Positions 26,057-35,340 are shown, counted from the first letter of the stretch. The stretch: DNA of 64,000 nt from Halalkaliarchaeum desulfuricum (GCF_002952775.1 NZ_CP025066.1:1674001-1738000), one strand, 5' to 3'. The notes: generated by a model not told the origin, from the letters alone. A program made the numbers and translations.

Positions 26057-26233
26057 CTATGAATCGGACTGATGTCTTCGGCTTTGGAGACGCTCTAACA
26101 GGGGGAGTGAGTCGACGTGGTCAATATGAGCATGGGTGAGAAATACTGCGTTTATTTGTCCCTCATCGAGTCCCCTCAGATCAGGGAATCATCCCCCGTC
26201 ACCTTGATTCAGTCCGACGTCGACGAGATACGT
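26057..26233 (-). pseudogene. Metallo-beta-lactamase-fold protein fragment
   Basis: The minus-strand frame reads TYLVDVGLNQGDGG, an in-frame stop, then FPDLRGLDEGQINAVFLTHA and HIDHVDSLPLLERL. The box THAHIDH is the metal site of the RNase J/CPSF-type beta-lactamase fold. The rest of the enzyme is absent on both sides, so this is a dead fragment. Confidence 0.75.
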
Positions 26234-27203
26234 TCATCTCCGTCGCAGGCAAAAATGCAGGCGACGGAGGCGCACCCGTAGATGTGCGCTTGAATCGCGG
26301 GACGCTGAACGTGAGTGGGGAGTACGTGCCCCCTGCCTCTGTTGAGGCATAGAACGGGAGTCCACGCGAAAGTCTCGGGGTCGTTCGGAAGATCGGAGAT
26401 CTTCCGTGATGACGAGAGACGGTGTCTCTCGAACCACTTGACACCGAGGCGATTTACGACAACACATCCGCCGATCGAAGACCGGAACGAACGACTACAC
26501 CGGATGATAAGTAAGGCGTAGCGAGAACTTTGACTTCTCGCGACACAGACGGCGTTTCTTGTCGGCCGGGGACATCACAGTGCGGTTTGACTGAAAAGAA
26601 GCGCACCGATTACTCTACCGACGGATCGAATACCGGGGCGAGTATTATGCCGCCCGTGGTCTCTGTTGCTCAGCGATCGAGGAAGACGAACCCGAAAAAG
26701 TACACGGAGAGGGCAATGAGGAGCCCACTTGCAATTCCAGAGAGGAAGTCAGGACCCACAGAGAGTCCAACGCCGAGTATTACGATCGCGCCGAGTTCGA
26801 GTCCGAGCGTATCGCAGCATCCGTCTCGACGTGACTGATGATTTTCTGTGACTCACGATCTTTAGTTGGCTGGCTGTCAATTCACAGGATCACAAAGGAA
26901 TACTTCGGTCGTTAACCCGGTGGTGACCTTCATCTTAATGGAGTAAGTGAATTTACGGAGCAACCGACATGAGCACGTGGCGGCCTCTGACAGGTTATTG
27001 TCCTCCAAATATCTATTTTATTGAGTCATCAAATTATTTTAGATAGCGGACAAGGGACTTGTTCCCCCCGAAAATCAACCGTTAGAAGCCTCCGGGTTTT
27101 GCTTCGACTCCACCTGATCTCCAACCGTGGTATTAACCTCACGGGAGGCGTGTCGTTGATAAGATGCGTCCGTTCACGCCGGTCTTTGAGGTGAGTCCGT
27201 AAC
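26234..27203. other. Long low-coding stretch with one membrane-protein remnant
   Basis: Most of this kilobase has no supported gene. On the minus strand, about 26671-26850, a frame without a start reads LELGAIVILGVGLSVGPDFL then GIASGLLIALSVYFFGFVFL and stops; it looks like the C-terminal membrane segments of a lost gene. The last 100 bases before 27204 form the upstream region of the TetR gene. Confidence 0.4.
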
Positions 27204-27806
27204 ATGCCGGAGACGGTCCGGGAGTTCGATCCGCTGAAAGAGGAGATCATGGACGCGACGTACCGGGCGCTGGTCACCCACGGGTACGGCGACCTCACGG
27301 TACAATCGATCGCCGACGAGTTCGACAAGAGCAAGTCTCTCCTCTACTACCACTATGAGGACAAGGAGGATCTGCTTGCGGAATTCCTCGAGTATGCGCT
27401 CCAACGGTTCCGCCGCGACGTCGAGATTGAAGTGGACGAACCGGAGGCCCAACTCCACACACTAGTGGACAGACTCGTTCCCGCAGACCTGGAGGAGGAC
27501 TCCTATCAGGTTCAGATCGCGTTGCTCGAACTCCGGAGCGAAGCACCACACAACGAGCGGGTCAGAGAGCAGTACACGCGGGTTGACCGCAGCCTCCAAG
27601 ACGTTATCGTGGGAATCCTCCGCCGCGGGATCGACGAGGGAGTCTTCGTCGATGTCAACCCGGAAGCGGAGGCTGAGATCCTCGTATCGCTGTTATTCGG
27701 GATCCGCACTCGACGCCTGACGACGGACGAGGAGCTCTCGGTCGCGGACACGCGTGACGCGCTTGAGATGCACCTTGATCGACTGAAGGCGGACGGCGGA
27801 AACTAA
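27204..27806 (+). CDS. TetR/AcrR-family transcription regulator, 200 aa
   Basis: The N-terminal HTH is MDATYRALVTHGYGDLTVQS and FDKSKSLLYYHYEDKEDLLA, a standard TetR DNA-binding domain. The rest is the helical ligand-binding domain. It is the first gene upstream of a long plus-strand run of membrane and ABC-transporter genes and is the likely local regulator, in the usual manner of TetR repressors controlling exporters. The ligand cannot be read. Confidence 0.93.
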   Translation: MPETVREFDPLKEEIMDATYRALVTHGYGDLTVQSIADEFDKSKSLLYYHYEDKEDLLAEFLEYALQRFRRDVEIEVDEPEAQLHTLVDRLVPADLEEDSYQVQIALLELRSEAPHNERVREQYTRVDRSLQDVIVGILRRGIDEGVFVDVNPEAEAEILVSLLFGIRTRRLTTDEELSVADTRDALEMHLDRLKADGGN

Positions 27807-27849
27807 CCGGCAACGCGAAGAGAGTACTCCGTCGCAGCGACGGATGGAC

Positions 27850-28018
27850 TGCTCTCCCTGATAGGCGCTAAGGTACGACAGCGTGAACATGACGCTGACA
27901 CCGACGATGACTGGCGTCTTGCCTCGCGAAAGAGTGAACGAGCCTGTATAGTCCCTCGGAAAGAGGAATCTTTTCCGGAGCCAATACTCGGTCGATCTTG
28001 CCGGAGAATCCAGCCATC
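27850..28018 (-). pseudogene. Frameshifted small membrane-protein remnant
   Basis: A minus-strand ATG at 28018 opens MAGFSGKIDRVLAPEKIPLS. A frame change near 27915-27925 would be needed to continue as TPVIVGVSVMFTLSYLSAYQ. Both pieces look coding, but the joint is broken and the end is unclear. Confidence 0.3.
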
Positions 28019-28019
28019 T

Positions 28020-28028
28020 TTATATATT
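28020..28028 (+). promoter_or_regulatory. TATA box for the 28074 run
   Basis: ttatatatt lies about 50 bases before the ATG at 28074. It is the only strong TATA element between the TetR gene and the polyprenyl-synthase-like gene. Confidence 0.55.
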
Positions 28029-28073
28029 GACGGTACGTTCAGCAATGCAGTTCCCCGAGCCATCACACCCAGA

Positions 28074-28865
28074 ATGGACCACCGTAATGAGACATCACTC
28101 GCCGAGGAGATCCGTGTCTGTACGCGACAGTTCCGCCCGAAGACGCGGGAGATCTGGGAGCGCTACGCACCCGAGGAGTACTGGTACGGTGAGCTGTTCG
28201 TCCGTACACATCAATCACTGACTGGCAAAGGTGACCTACCTATTTCGACTGCAGTCGGCGTCGAACTATTCTGCGCATACGGACTCGTTCGGGAACTTCC
28301 GCCTGATGGACCTGATAACGGTGTACCAGAGTGCGACTCGGAAACGTTGCTTGCCGGCGATCGGTTCCTCTCGACGTCGTTCGAGCGGATCAGCAGCGAA
28401 CACGGCGAAGCAGAGCCCCTCCAACAGGCTATCGGGACGGTCTCGAATGCCACCCGGAGGCTCAGTGACCGGCTCGCATCTGACGGCGGCTTCGGGACGA
28501 CAGGGCCCGAAGGTACCGAGGAATCCGCACCGGTGGTGACAGGGGCCGTCACGGGACAGTTAGCGGTTAACCTCGCCCGTATCCTGAGCGGGACGGAGTA
28601 TGAAGCCGACGCGACCGCACTCACGAGGGCCGGGTCGTCAATTGGTATCGCGGTCGTTCGGCTGGGTCACAGCTCGCCGGATAGTCGGATTGTCATGGAC
28701 ACGGACGACGGCGGCCATCCGTCGGATAAATCGCTCGAGACTTCAATCAGAGAGCGTATTGAGGCCGCACGGCGACAGTTCGGCTCTGCGTATGAGACGG
28801 TTCCTCCCTCGTTAGCGACGTACCTTGATCGGATCGCATCGAAAGCAAACGCCCTCCCCGAGTGA
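28074..28865 (+). CDS. Polyprenyl-synthase-like protein without DDxxD motifs, 263 aa
   Basis: The helical layout and several landmarks recall isoprenyl diphosphate synthases: STAVGVELFCAYGLVRELPP sits where active enzymes have the first Asp-rich motif, and ETLLAGDRFLSTSFERIS matches the family LAGDxLLxxAFE box. Both Asp-rich motifs are absent (ELPPDGPDNG instead of DDxxD), so normal prenyl transfer is unlikely. It may bind a lipid or serve as a regulator for the membrane exporter encoded downstream. Assignment is by pattern only. Confidence 0.5.
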   Translation: MDHRNETSLAEEIRVCTRQFRPKTREIWERYAPEEYWYGELFVRTHQSLTGKGDLPISTAVGVELFCAYGLVRELPPDGPDNGVPECDSETLLAGDRFLSTSFERISSEHGEAEPLQQAIGTVSNATRRLSDRLASDGGFGTTGPEGTEESAPVVTGAVTGQLAVNLARILSGTEYEADATALTRAGSSIGIAVVRLGHSSPDSRIVMDTDDGGHPSDKSLETSIRERIEAARRQFGSAYETVPPSLATYLDRIASKANALPE

Positions 28866-28968
28866 GCGCAAGCTTCCCGGCGTCACCTATAACAAGCATG
28901 ATCGAGACCGCGGTCTCGATGAGCCTCTAGGGGGAAATCCTTTGACATCACCCGTAAAAAGACCACGT

Positions 28969-29505
28969 ATGTGGTCCCTCCCCACGAAGCCCCTCCATCG
29001 CGCGTGTACTCGATACGGCCCCGGGCGACTTCCCGGCGCGGATCTCCCGGATATCGGTGCGGGTTATGCGGCAGCAAGTGCTGCCCTCGGCGCATCGATA
29101 CTATTCGCTATCGGTGCTATCGTTGGCGAAACCGTCGGGGTGCTGTCGTCTAACGACGGGGTCGTGTGGTTCGCGTTCGCCGGGCTCGCCGTCCCGGTAG
29201 TGGTCCCGACCGCGTTCGTGGTCGGTGTCGTCGTTTGGAGACTCCTACCGTCTGAGCACCCGTTTTTCGGCCCAGTGGCCGGTTTACTCGGGACGCTCGG
29301 GACGTACGTCGCCAGCCTGCTGGTCGTCGCGCTCATCTTGACGGTGTCCGCCGCGCTCGGCTTATCCGGCGCCGAACCCGCGAGTGCGGCGGCGTTCTCG
29401 TTCGGCGTCGTCTATCTCGCGTTCGCGGTTTCATGGTGGGTGACGTTCCCGGTCGGAGCTGTAAGTGGATCGGTATATACAGCAGCCGTGAGAGGATCCG
29501 AGTGA
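28969..29505 (+). CDS. Membrane protein, 178 aa
   Basis: Start chosen at MWSLPTKPLHRACTRYGPGR, with a taaaaag promoter-like run about 15 bases before. Four hydrophobic helices follow (ILFAIGAIVGETVGVL, AFAGLAVPVVVPTAFVVGVV, ASLLVVALILTVSAALGL, YLAFAVSWWVTFPVGAVSG). First of three successive membrane proteins of unknown function. Confidence 0.65.
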   Translation: MWSLPTKPLHRACTRYGPGRLPGADLPDIGAGYAAASAALGASILFAIGAIVGETVGVLSSNDGVVWFAFAGLAVPVVVPTAFVVGVVVWRLLPSEHPFFGPVAGLLGTLGTYVASLLVVALILTVSAALGLSGAEPASAAAFSFGVVYLAFAVSWWVTFPVGAVSGSVYTAAVRGSE

Positions 29506-29515
29506 GGTCTTCGTA

Positions 29516-30337
29516 ATGAGTACACCCTCATTCCGGACACTTCTCGTTGCGACGGTCGGCGGCGTTGTCCATCTCGGGATCGTTGAGTTCCTGTTCCGGT
29601 GGCTCGGCCACGTACCCGACTCTCTGTGGCCGCTCGCCTCAATCCTCAGTGCGGTGTTCGTCTTCACATTCGGCTTCCTTGTCGTCCTTCTTTCGGCTCA
29701 TACGGGATTGCTTTCGCCAGTTATCGGGCTTCCCACGCTGCTCGCGTGGGCGACGTATCGAGATATCGCTGCTCCACCGCCGGAATGGTCGGAACTCGGC
29801 GGACACCTCGTTGTCGACGGCTCCGTGTATTTGACGAGTTACGTGGGGACGTGGTACGTGTGGCTCGCTACAGTCGTCGTCTTCGCTGCCGTCGAGTTCG
29901 GCTTCCGCCACCACTACGAGATCGGCGACGTGAGACTCCGAAACCTGCCGCCGATGCCATTCGGTCGTCGAGCATTGGTCCTCGTGTCTGGCGCGGTCGG
30001 CGGCACATTTGGGATTGCTGTCGTGGGGTGGATGGCGAGTATTGGCGTGAATCCGACCGGAATCGTTCCCGTGCTCGCTGTGACGACCGCGCTCGCTGCC
30101 GCGGTTCCTGTCGGTGCCGCCGTCGCCCGCGGACTGGTCACACCGCCCGCGTGCTTCCTCACGCTCGTGGTTCCGGTCCTGTTAAACCAGACGTTCGTCG
30201 GCGGTGAAGGCGGACCGGTGTTTCTCCTCCTGCTCGGGCCGCTCGCCGTTGGCTTTGCGATCCTCGGCCTGCTTGAGGATCTTCTCCGGTCGCGGCTTTC
30301 AGGACGGTTCGGTGGGGTCGATGAGGTGGATGGATGA
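29516..30337 (+). CDS. Polytopic membrane protein, 273 aa
   Basis: Seven or eight hydrophobic helices (VGGVVHLGIVEFLFRWLG, ILSAVFVFTFGFLVVLLSAH, VLVSGAVGGTFGIAVVGWMA and others). No catalytic motif. The stop overlaps the next ATG (ATGA), so it is coupled with the 30334 gene. Confidence 0.7.
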   Translation: MSTPSFRTLLVATVGGVVHLGIVEFLFRWLGHVPDSLWPLASILSAVFVFTFGFLVVLLSAHTGLLSPVIGLPTLLAWATYRDIAAPPPEWSELGGHLVVDGSVYLTSYVGTWYVWLATVVVFAAVEFGFRHHYEIGDVRLRNLPPMPFGRRALVLVSGAVGGTFGIAVVGWMASIGVNPTGIVPVLAVTTALAAAVPVGAAVARGLVTPPACFLTLVVPVLLNQTFVGGEGGPVFLLLLGPLAVGFAILGLLEDLLRSRLSGRFGGVDEVDG

Positions 30338-30849
30338 CCCGAACGATGCTCTCGCCGACAGCGCGTCGTCAGGCGGTGGAACCCGTGCTCGCTGTTCTCA
30401 CCGTTGGTCTTGCTCTCATCTGGATTATGGAACCCGAATTCGTGTTCGACGATGGGATCGTGGCGACGGTCGTCGGTCCTGTGTTCGTCCCTGCAACGCT
30501 TCTTGCTCCGGGACTTCTCGCAGTATCAGTCCTCGGTCGAGTGGTTCGACACGGCATCCGGCTTGTCTCGGCGGCTGTGGGCTCAGGTGACCGAATGCAG
30601 GGCAGCGTTACGGATCTCCTACGGATCGGATGGTCGTTTGTCCTCGGCGTACTCGCCGGAATGACGCTTTGGTGGGTAGTCGGAAGCGTATATGTCCTCA
30701 CTATCGCTGACACAGGCGGTGTGATGCTTGCCCCGGTGGTTGCAGTCGTCGTCGGTAGCGTGCTCGGCGTGCTCCTAATCGGTCGAACTGTGCTGGGTTG
30801 GTTCCGTTCATCAAGAGATGCCGTTAGCCTACTGGATGAGACGGACTGA
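30334..30849 (+). CDS. Membrane protein, 171 aa
   Basis: Four hydrophobic helices, starting MTRTMLSPTARRQAVEPVLA, with a short charged tail (FRSSRDAVSLLDETD). Overlaps the preceding gene by four bases. Function unknown; co-expression with the exporter genes is likely. Confidence 0.7.
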   Translation: MTRTMLSPTARRQAVEPVLAVLTVGLALIWIMEPEFVFDDGIVATVVGPVFVPATLLAPGLLAVSVLGRVVRHGIRLVSAAVGSGDRMQGSVTDLLRIGWSFVLGVLAGMTLWWVVGSVYVLTIADTGGVMLAPVVAVVVGSVLGVLLIGRTVLGWFRSSRDAVSLLDETD

Positions 30850-30995
30850 ACCACGGCTGAATCCGCTAACACATTCACCCCGCTTCCGGGTGCCTGTTCG
30901 AAGGCGTCTGTGCCACTGTTTTTGATTCGTGGAACATCCAGCGGATCTAGCATATACCGATCGGTATCTCCATTATTCGAGTGGGATCTCTAGTA

Positions 30996-31007
30996 GTTTA
31001 TATAAAC
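30996..31007 (+). promoter_or_regulatory. TATA box for the 31028 gene
   Basis: gtttatataaac lies 20-30 bases before the ATG at 31028, giving a nearly leaderless transcript. It is palindromic and the best TATA element of the cluster. Confidence 0.6.
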
Positions 31008-31027
31008 CTCTGGTAACTACACCAACT

Positions 31028-31909
31028 ATGGCCCTCCTGAAAGCCCTTCGAGAAGCCCCGCGGCTCCTTCGAGAGCAACCGATACTGTTCGTTCCGATGG
31101 CAATTTTCGCCGTCCTGCAAACTCCACAATTGTTCTTGGAGACACTCGACCCAATAATCTCATTGGTTGGATCCCTCCTCGTGATGGCGCTATTCGTATT
31201 CATAACGCCCGTCTTCTACGCCGGCACGATCGGCATCGCGGACGACGCAGCCGCTGGAACCCCAACCTCACTCGGGCAGTTCTGGAGCCACGTCAAGGAG
31301 TTCTACGTCTCCGTGTTGATCGCGTACCTGTTCATCACTGCCGCTACGTTCGCGTTCGGCGTTGCCATCTCGATCGTGGCGGTCGTCGCGATCGTTGTGT
31401 TCGGGGCGGGTGGAATGGAGGCCGTCGGTCTACCCGTGCTGCTCGCTGCCGGCGGCATCTTCGCGTTGATCGTCCTTGCGTTCGTGATCGCGCTGTTCGC
31501 AGTGCATTTCTACGCACACGCGATCGTTATTGAAGGGAAAGGCCCGGTCGGTGGACTCTCGCGGAGTGTGCACGTCGTTCGACACAACATCAAACCGGTC
31601 ATCGGCTATGGGCTCCTTTCACTCGTAGTCGGCGGCCTGTTTGGCGGGCTGTTCGCGCTTGTTATCTCGTTTGCCTTCCCGTCAGCGCCGGCTCCCGGCG
31701 AACCCGCCCCGATGCCGGATCTCGTACCAGCGATACTCGGATCCGGCGCTTCCATCCTCGGAACCACGCTGTTCATGACGTTCTTCGTCGTCTTTTCCGT
31801 CGTCTTCTATCGAACGCTCGTCGGGATGGAGGAAGACTCGTCGGGATCGGGTGCGACGATGACAGATATTAGTGCCGATGAGTTTGATAGCCCAAATCCG
31901 TCGGATTGA
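31028..31909 (+). CDS. DUF7847-like polytopic membrane protein, 293 aa
   Basis: Starts MALLKALREAPRLLREQPIL, followed by six hydrophobic helices. Layout and motifs such as SLGQFWSHVKEFYVSVLIAY and GLSRSVHVVRHNIKPVIGYG match a widespread haloarchaeal family (DUF7847, from memory). The stop overlaps the next ATG (TGATG). Role unknown, but it is commonly seen next to transport genes. Confidence 0.65.
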   Translation: MALLKALREAPRLLREQPILFVPMAIFAVLQTPQLFLETLDPIISLVGSLLVMALFVFITPVFYAGTIGIADDAAAGTPTSLGQFWSHVKEFYVSVLIAYLFITAATFAFGVAISIVAVVAIVVFGAGGMEAVGLPVLLAAGGIFALIVLAFVIALFAVHFYAHAIVIEGKGPVGGLSRSVHVVRHNIKPVIGYGLLSLVVGGLFGGLFALVISFAFPSAPAPGEPAPMPDLVPAILGSGASILGTTLFMTFFVVFSVVFYRTLVGMEEDSSGSGATMTDISADEFDSPNPSD

Positions 31910-32628
31910 TGCTGTACACCATCGTTGGACTCGGATTTATTGCGATCGGATTTGCGATCGGGTGGTACGGGGTCCGGCCGCTCATGGTCGTCCCGAGCGT
32001 GCTCCGTGCCACCGTACAGGCCCCGAGCGAGGTGACGGAGAGTGACTCCTTTGTCGTTTGTCAAGGAATTGCGAACAAATCGAGCGAGACCATTACCGCT
32101 CCGTTCACGGGAATGCGGTGCCTTGGATTCGAGTTCGAAGTTACCGAACGGCAAGCGTTCGGAGTCGGCGTCCCGTGGTTTCAGGTACATCTCGATGACG
32201 GTGTGGCGACACACCCGTTCACGCTTGATGATCCGGCCGGTGGCCTCATTGTCGTCCCGTCTTCCAAACGGTTCGTGCTCGATACGGAATCGACCGTTTT
32301 CACGGTCGATGCGACCGAATCACTGCCCGAACGGATTCAGCGATTCGTCGATGTGCGAGACGGACTCGAACCGGTCGCGGGATGGGTACGGGCCGTTCCC
32401 GGGCTCGGAGCACGGCGCTATATCGAACGTCGGATCGACCCTGGCGAAGAGTATCTTATCGCGGGAGTCACAAAACGCCAGCAGAATGAGATTGTTCTCA
32501 CGGACAACCTCGTCATCACCGATCGCTCCCCGAGATGGTTTGCGCTCGCACGGCTCCGGCGGGCGACGTTTCCGACGGTGATCGCGTTGGTGTTGGTCGT
32601 TGCTGGGCTCGGAGGGATCGTCCTATGA
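31909..32628 (+). CDS. GIDE/MULAN-like membrane protein, 239 aa
   Basis: An N-terminal helix (IVGLGFIAIGFAIGWYGV), a beta-rich domain and a C-terminal helix (FPTVIALVLVVAGLGGIVL). The sequence run APFTGMRCLGFEFEV, then HPFTLDDPAGGLIVV, then RRYIERRIDPGEEYLIAGVT follows the pattern of the GIDE (BAM) domain of eukaryotic MULAN and its prokaryotic relatives. There is no RING finger, so no ligase activity is implied. It may sense or bind small molecules at the membrane. Confidence 0.5.
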   Translation: MLYTIVGLGFIAIGFAIGWYGVRPLMVVPSVLRATVQAPSEVTESDSFVVCQGIANKSSETITAPFTGMRCLGFEFEVTERQAFGVGVPWFQVHLDDGVATHPFTLDDPAGGLIVVPSSKRFVLDTESTVFTVDATESLPERIQRFVDVRDGLEPVAGWVRAVPGLGARRYIERRIDPGEEYLIAGVTKRQQNEIVLTDNLVITDRSPRWFALARLRRATFPTVIALVLVVAGLGGIVL

Positions 32629-32665
32629 CCGACTGTAACTCGCGACAGACTACAGCCCCTGAACG

Positions 32666-33487
32666 ATGACACGAGACACAGACGCCATTGAGACGCAGAG
32701 CCTGACGAAACGCTTCGGTAATGAAGTCGCCGTCGACGGACTCGATCTCACCGTTGCACACGGCACGGTGTACGGGTTTCTCGGACCGAACGGGGCTGGG
32801 AAGACGACGACGATGCGGATGTTGACCTCGCTGACGCGACCGACTGACGGCCAAGCGTGGATCGACGGGAACCCTGTCTCGGATCGCGATGCGATCAGAG
32901 AATCGATCGGCTACCTCCCTGAGGAGCCTCCAGTCTTCGACGAGCTCACCGGTCGCGAACAGCTCGAGTATTTCGGTCGGCTTCGCGATCTCCCCGCAGT
33001 CGAGATGAACACCCGGATCACGAACTGGTTGGACCTGTTCGATCTCACCGATGATGCGGACAAGCGGATTGAGGATTACTCGAAGGGCATGCGCCAGAAG
33101 GTCGGGCTGATTCAGGCGTTGTTGCACGAGCCCGATGTCGTCTTCCTCGACGAGCCGACCAGCGGGTTGGACCCGCGAGCAGCCCGAACCGTCCTCGACG
33201 TCATCGCGGAACTGACTGACGACGGCCACACAGTGTTCCTCTCGACGCACATCCTCTCGGTCGTCGAGGAACTCGCGGATGTCGTCGGCGTCCTCTACGA
33301 GGGCAACCTCGTTACCGAGGGAGCGCCCGCGGAGTTGACCGCACGGATGGAAGCTGAGGAAGGGACTACTCTTGAAGACGTGTTCCTCTCGGTCACCGCC
33401 GAACGCGAATCGATCGCCCCCGGACCGGGCCCAGAGGATACTGGAGACATGACGGACCGATCGAATGCACGGGTCGACGACCGATGA
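32666..33487 (+). CDS. ABC-2 exporter, ATP-binding subunit, 273 aa
   Basis: Walker A GPNGAGKT at residues 40-47, Q-loop in IGYLPEEPPVFDEL, signature YSKGMRQKVGLIQALL, Walker B VVFLDEPTSGLDP, and H-loop FLSTHIL. The family exports drugs, lipids or peptides from the cytoplasm. Its stop overlaps the permease start (ATGA). Confidence 0.95.
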   Translation: MTRDTDAIETQSLTKRFGNEVAVDGLDLTVAHGTVYGFLGPNGAGKTTTMRMLTSLTRPTDGQAWIDGNPVSDRDAIRESIGYLPEEPPVFDELTGREQLEYFGRLRDLPAVEMNTRITNWLDLFDLTDDADKRIEDYSKGMRQKVGLIQALLHEPDVVFLDEPTSGLDPRAARTVLDVIAELTDDGHTVFLSTHILSVVEELADVVGVLYEGNLVTEGAPAELTARMEAEEGTTLEDVFLSVTAERESIAPGPGPEDTGDMTDRSNARVDDR

Positions 33488-35097
33488 TGCGGGCGGCCCG
33501 GCCGCGGCTCGTCGCCCGGATCGAACTCCGGCGTCGTTGGCGGACGATTAAAGCGAACACGACGCAGCTGTTGGCACTCGCGTTCGTGGCTATCATGCTG
33601 CTTCCGTTTTCGTTCGGCGGCGTGTTCGGTGCGTATCTCGCTGGCGGATTCATCGCCGGAAGCGAGACCGAACCGCTCATCGAGTGGATACGGATGGCGT
33701 TCGTATATGGGTGGATAGTTGTAGTCGGGTTTGGCGGGTATCGCGCGTACGCCGTCGCGCTCCGTCCGGACAACCTCGACGGGTTGTTGACGACGGTCTC
33801 ACACCGAGACGTGATCGGGGGCCTCGTCCTCGCCGAACTCGTGCTCTGGTCCGCGTTCTTCGTCACGGTCGGCAGCGCTGCAACGGTTGCGTTTGCCCTC
33901 GGGGCCGGGTCAATACTCACAATCCCCGCCGTGTTGCTCACGCTGTGTTTCGTCCTCGTGACTGGGATCCCCGCTGGATTTCTCCTCGCACTCGGCGTGA
34001 GAAACGCCGGCGTTCGATCGCGGCTGCTCAGTCGCCTCCGAACGCTGTTTTTTGTCCTGCTTGGTATCGGGTACTTCGCGCTGATCTTCACGAACGCGTT
34101 CGCGTCGGTTCTGGAGCCGATCTATCGGGTGCTCGCGCCGACACCGATCGACTGGTTCGGTGACCTCGCGGCTCTGGGGTTGGCCACCGGCGCATCACCG
34201 CTCCGTGCGATAGGTGCGGTGGGATTCACGGGCGTGTTCGTCGTCATAGCGGTTGTAGCGATGTACCGACTCTCGGAGTGGCTCTGGTACGCTGAAGGCG
34301 TCCATGTTACCCACGAGGTTGAGCGATCTGTTGACGAGTCATCCCGGTTCAGCCTACTCTCACGAGTGTTTTCACAGCCAGTTGTCGGCGTCGTCGCAGC
34401 CGATTGGAAACGTGCCCGTCGCGCGCCGATATCGTTGTCGTTCGCGTTGTACCCGCTGATTGTCCTCGCCGGGCCGATGGTCACCGCCGTTCAAACGGGC
34501 GAAGTCGGAACCGGGCTTCCGTTGTGGCTGCTGGTCAGTGGGTCGTGGATCGCCGGGTCGTTGTTCGCGCTTAACGTGCTCGGCCAACAGGGGGCAGCGC
34601 TCCCCGTTACGCTGCTCTCGAAAGCACCCGAGCGATCGTTAGTTATCGGACACGTCGTTTCCGGTGCACTCCTGATAGCGCCGGTGACCGTCGCGGTAAC
34701 CGTTTTCGCGGGACTATTGAGTCCGCATTCGGTACCGGTCGTTGCGAGTCTCGGGGTCTCGGCACTCATCGTATCAGTGGCGTCGGGAGCGACCGCGACC
34801 GGAATCGGCGTTGGATTTCCTCGCTTCGAGGCGGTCAGCGTCTCTCGAAGTACGAAAGCGATCGTTCCGAGCGTCTTCGCGTTTTCGATCTACTCGATCG
34901 TGGTGATCGTCGTTGCCCTTCCGACCGTCGTCGCTCACTCCGGTATTGCTGGTCCCACGCTCGCCTCGATCGTCGGTGTCGACCGATTCGTGTTCGGTCT
35001 GGGTGGAACGCTCGTGTCGGCCGCGATCGCGTGTCTCATCGGCATCATCTCGATGTACCTCGCACGCGACCGCGTTAGCGACTACCGTCTCGGATGA
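33484..35097 (+). CDS. ABC-2 exporter, membrane subunit, 537 aa
   Basis: About twelve hydrophobic helices (for example ALAFVAIMLLPFSFGGVFGA, GLVLAELVLWSAFFVTVGSA, FAFSIYSIVVIVVALPTVVA) with basic N-terminal residues. Overlaps the ATPase gene by four bases, so the two form one transporter. Substrate unknown; the neighbouring polyprenyl-synthase-like gene makes a lipid-linked substrate possible but unproven. Confidence 0.85.
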   Translation: MMRAARPRLVARIELRRRWRTIKANTTQLLALAFVAIMLLPFSFGGVFGAYLAGGFIAGSETEPLIEWIRMAFVYGWIVVVGFGGYRAYAVALRPDNLDGLLTTVSHRDVIGGLVLAELVLWSAFFVTVGSAATVAFALGAGSILTIPAVLLTLCFVLVTGIPAGFLLALGVRNAGVRSRLLSRLRTLFFVLLGIGYFALIFTNAFASVLEPIYRVLAPTPIDWFGDLAALGLATGASPLRAIGAVGFTGVFVVIAVVAMYRLSEWLWYAEGVHVTHEVERSVDESSRFSLLSRVFSQPVVGVVAADWKRARRAPISLSFALYPLIVLAGPMVTAVQTGEVGTGLPLWLLVSGSWIAGSLFALNVLGQQGAALPVTLLSKAPERSLVIGHVVSGALLIAPVTVAVTVFAGLLSPHSVPVVASLGVSALIVSVASGATATGIGVGFPRFEAVSVSRSTKAIVPSVFAFSIYSIVVIVVALPTVVAHSGIAGPTLASIVGVDRFVFGLGGTLVSAAIACLIGIISMYLARDRVSDYRLG

Positions 35098-35220
35098 ACT
35101 ACTCATTAATAGCCCCTTGGAGTACAGCGTTGGTTTCGGTTTCACCGCGCTGTTTGAATCCTCTAAGAGTATATGTTTTTGCGGCTGTGCTGAATATAGA
35201 GGCTATATTTCGTAACAGAG

Positions 35221-35340
35221 CTTGCGGAAGCGATCTCAACAGACGAGTGGGACGGTAACTTCCAGCTACGATTCGAAGATTGAGAGCAGGCTGAAGATGT
35301 CCGAAAGACCCAGATTATTAATACTCAAGACACTTGATCA
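35221..35340 (+). pseudogene. Decayed C-terminus of a SecD-head-like lipoprotein
   Basis: The frame reads LAEAISTDEWDGNFQLRFED, a stop, then EQAEDVRKT. Compared with the lipoprotein at 23651 (LAEAIATGEWDGTFQLRFED and REQAEDVHEAL) it is nearly identical, with one codon turned into a stop. Nothing upstream matches, so only the tail of a paralogue is left. The region 35098-35517 otherwise holds nothing supported. Confidence 0.7.

Noticed and set aside
26530-26838. 102-codon plus-strand frame
   Set aside because: It is Ser/Pro/Arg-rich and not acidic; the minus strand of the same segment reads as membrane helices.
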